Positions 63,645-64,000 of a stretch of 64,000 bases of DNA are shown one piece after another. Source of the DNA: Paraspadella gotoi (taxonomy: Eukaryota > Chaetognatha); NCBI GenBank assembly GCA_051294375.1, contig CM119264.1, forward strand, positions 16,465,245 through 16,529,244, given 5' to 3'. Both the position numbers and the translations under genes were made by a program. The notes under the pieces are model-generated. The model searched no databases. It was not told the origin of the DNA and saw only the letters and a program-made list of their open reading frames with translations. Position 1 is the stretch's first letter. Every line of letters begins with the position of its first letter.

Positions 63645-64000
63645 AACACTGTCTTCGCTTCAATTTTTCATAAGCCCGACTTCGCTGCCTTAAAACCAAT
63701 CTAAAACCTAAACTATCTCAAGCCAAAATGCCTTAAACCGTTCTACCTCAAAGTGAACTACCTCAAAAAAGATCAAAAAAAACCCTGCCAAACCTTAAAG
63801 ACAAACTGAACTTTCACAATACGAGCAACCTATAACCGATCTACCTCCCAAGTATACACATGAAAAACCCTGCTGTGATCACTGACCATGTCACTAGTGC
63901 GTTTGCGTGACTAAGAAAAAAAAAGACTCATCACTGAATGAATAATTGAATATGAAAAAATCGGAAGAAATGTTCAAGCGCTTAGTCATCGATCAAAAGG
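63645..64000. other. No gene seen
   Basis: AT-rich DNA with loosely repeated words such as ctacctcaaa and ccttaaa. Confidence 0.5.

Overview
This window looks like a draft scaffold from an invertebrate animal. The evidence is multi-exon genes with short GT-AG introns (about 50-400 bp), families typical of animals (a transmembrane channel-like TMC protein, a seven-transmembrane receptor, a discoidin/F5-8C protein), tRNA-derived SINEs and dense GA/CT microsatellites. Bona fide coding exons favour C-ending codons (GTC, GCC, GGC, GAC), which I used as a guide. I cannot name the species.

Layout. 0-27 kb is mostly repeat-rich non-coding DNA with ten-base, telomere-like and GA/CT repeats, several N gaps, one decayed coding block (about 2.1-3.6 kb), one unidentified minus-strand gene assembled in frame from eight exons (4.7-6.5 kb), and isolated exon candidates. 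27.5-29.9 kb holds a complete six-exon gene coding for a signal peptide, ankyrin repeats and a seven-helix domain; this is the most unusual item. It is followed by a 98-bp almost perfect inverted repeat. 33-37 kb carries three copies of a tRNA-derived SINE. 37.6-38.4 kb is a small secreted F5/8C-like protein. 41.3-45.8 kb is a complete 15-exon TMC gene on the minus strand (953 residues predicted).

48.4-62.6 kb is one sequence present twice in direct orientation (48421-55599 and 55625-62562), separated by a 25-N gap and differing by many one-base indels. This is very probably an assembly duplication, so the two copies should be read as two noisy versions of one locus. It contains a CCAAT/E-box/CRE promoter and several acidic or membrane-spanning coding fragments. 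The right end has a small two-helix membrane protein on the minus strand and a proline/threonine-rich open frame on the plus strand, starting 88 bp apart.

The two best-supported membrane genes (ankyrin-7TM and TMC) and the secreted F5/8C protein suggest a sensory or cell-surface theme, but nothing in the sequence shows that they act together. N gaps: 8012-8036, 14273-14520, 15023-15216, 15536-15822, 15994-16206, 17542-17723, 38482-38581, 54738-54837, 55155-55358, 55600-55624. Splice sites and proteins were read by eye; family calls rest on motif recognition, not on database searches.
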